Below are positions 63,916 through 64,000 of a stretch of DNA of 64,000 nucleotides, in pieces. The position numbers were made by a program, and so were the translations under genes. The stretch covers positions 1-64,000 of the forward strand of contig NZ_JAUPEC010000023.1 of assembly GCF_030551755.1 (NCBI RefSeq), given 5' to 3'. This DNA is from Pseudocolwellia sp. AS88 (lineage in GTDB: Bacteria; Pseudomonadota; Gammaproteobacteria; Enterobacterales; Alteromonadaceae). The notes beneath the pieces were generated by a model. The model worked only from the letters and a program-made list of their open reading frames with translations. It did not search any database and was not told the origin of the DNA. Numbering within the stretch: position 1 is the stretch's first letter; every line of letters starts with the position of its first letter.

Positions 63916-64000
63916 ATGTTAAAGAATGAAGACAAGTTTGAATTACGTGTTTATTACGAAGATACCGATGCCGGTGGAATTGTATATTACGCTAATTATT
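63916..64000 (+). CDS. ybgC: Acyl-CoA thioesterase YbgC (start only)
   Basis: The first 28 codons read MLKNEDKFELRVYYEDTDAGG then IVYYANY, the hot-dog thioesterase N-terminus with the catalytic Asp in EDTDAGG. The gene runs off the window. YbgC usually heads the tol-pal cluster and often follows ruvCAB, as here. The ATG at 63916 has no strong ribosome site. Confidence 0.93.
   Translation, partial: MLKNEDKFELRVYYEDTDAGGIVYYANY

Noticed and set aside
1-64000. CRISPR arrays, tRNA, rRNA, prophage or insertion sequence genes
   Set aside because: No regularly spaced repeats, cloverleaf or rRNA motifs, and no integrase, transposase or phage structural gene were seen on either strand.

Overview
The window is a chromosomal segment of an AT-rich marine gammaproteobacterium of the order Alteromonadales, most likely a Colwelliaceae member (Colwellia/Thalassotalea type). 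This rests on gene content and order: pspF next to sapABCDF, ycjXF, phhAB-tyrR, a TtpC-type TonB system, lolCDE, comEC-msbA-lpxK-ycaR-kdsB, cmoAB, and ruvCAB followed by ybgC. It is inference from content; no search was run. Most of the window is core genome. I see no prophage, insertion sequence, CRISPR array, tRNA or rRNA.

Layout. 1-7037: a repeat-bearing spacer, then a minus-strand operon pspF-sapABCDF. 7162-11410: a sigma-54-type promoter, pspABC, then ycjX-ycjF. 11443-14687: phenylalanine catabolism (phhA, phhB) and tyrR, with good TyrR boxes before phhA and tyrR. 14849-18696: a DUF3014 protein, 4.5S RNA, and minus-strand genes for an orphan pilin, a ComFB-like protein, PriC and a TSUP permease. 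19121-24256: a six-gene TonB2/TtpC-type energy transduction operon. 24835-31244: dusC, can, ppiC, a small membrane protein, a PilZ protein and lolCDE. 31359-39525: a GGDEF protein, a DUF2062 protein, comEC, and the lipid A/Kdo genes msbA, lpxK, ycaR and kdsB. 39705-48715: an acyltransferase, raiA, arfB, nudC, a cyclophilin with a GlyGly-CTERM-like tail, pheA with a complete phenylalanine attenuator, and small proteins. 49038-54252: msrPQ, dgt and a secreted nucleoside hydrolase. 54470-58188: cmoB, cmoA, aspS. 58374-64000: a hybrid histidine kinase with an NMT1/THI5 sensor, ruvCAB, a candidate small RNA, and the start of ybgC.

Shared themes. Envelope homeostasis dominates (Psp, Sap, Lol, MsbA/LpxK/KdsB, TonB, MsrPQ). 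Aromatic amino acid control appears twice: TyrR boxes on the catabolic side and a Phe leader-peptide attenuator on the biosynthetic side (pheA). Second-messenger proteins (GGDEF, PilZ, ComFB-like) are scattered.

The most unusual signals are non-coding. There is a dispersed family of intergenic elements with related terminal inverted repeats and exchangeable hairpin cores (five copies). There is a second 166-bp palindromic element. A candidate minus-strand small RNA with its own promoter and a strong terminator lies between ruvB and ybgC. Two short genes (a 55-residue membrane protein at 26983-27150 and ycaR at 38544-38720) and the pheA leader peptide were read directly from the sequence.
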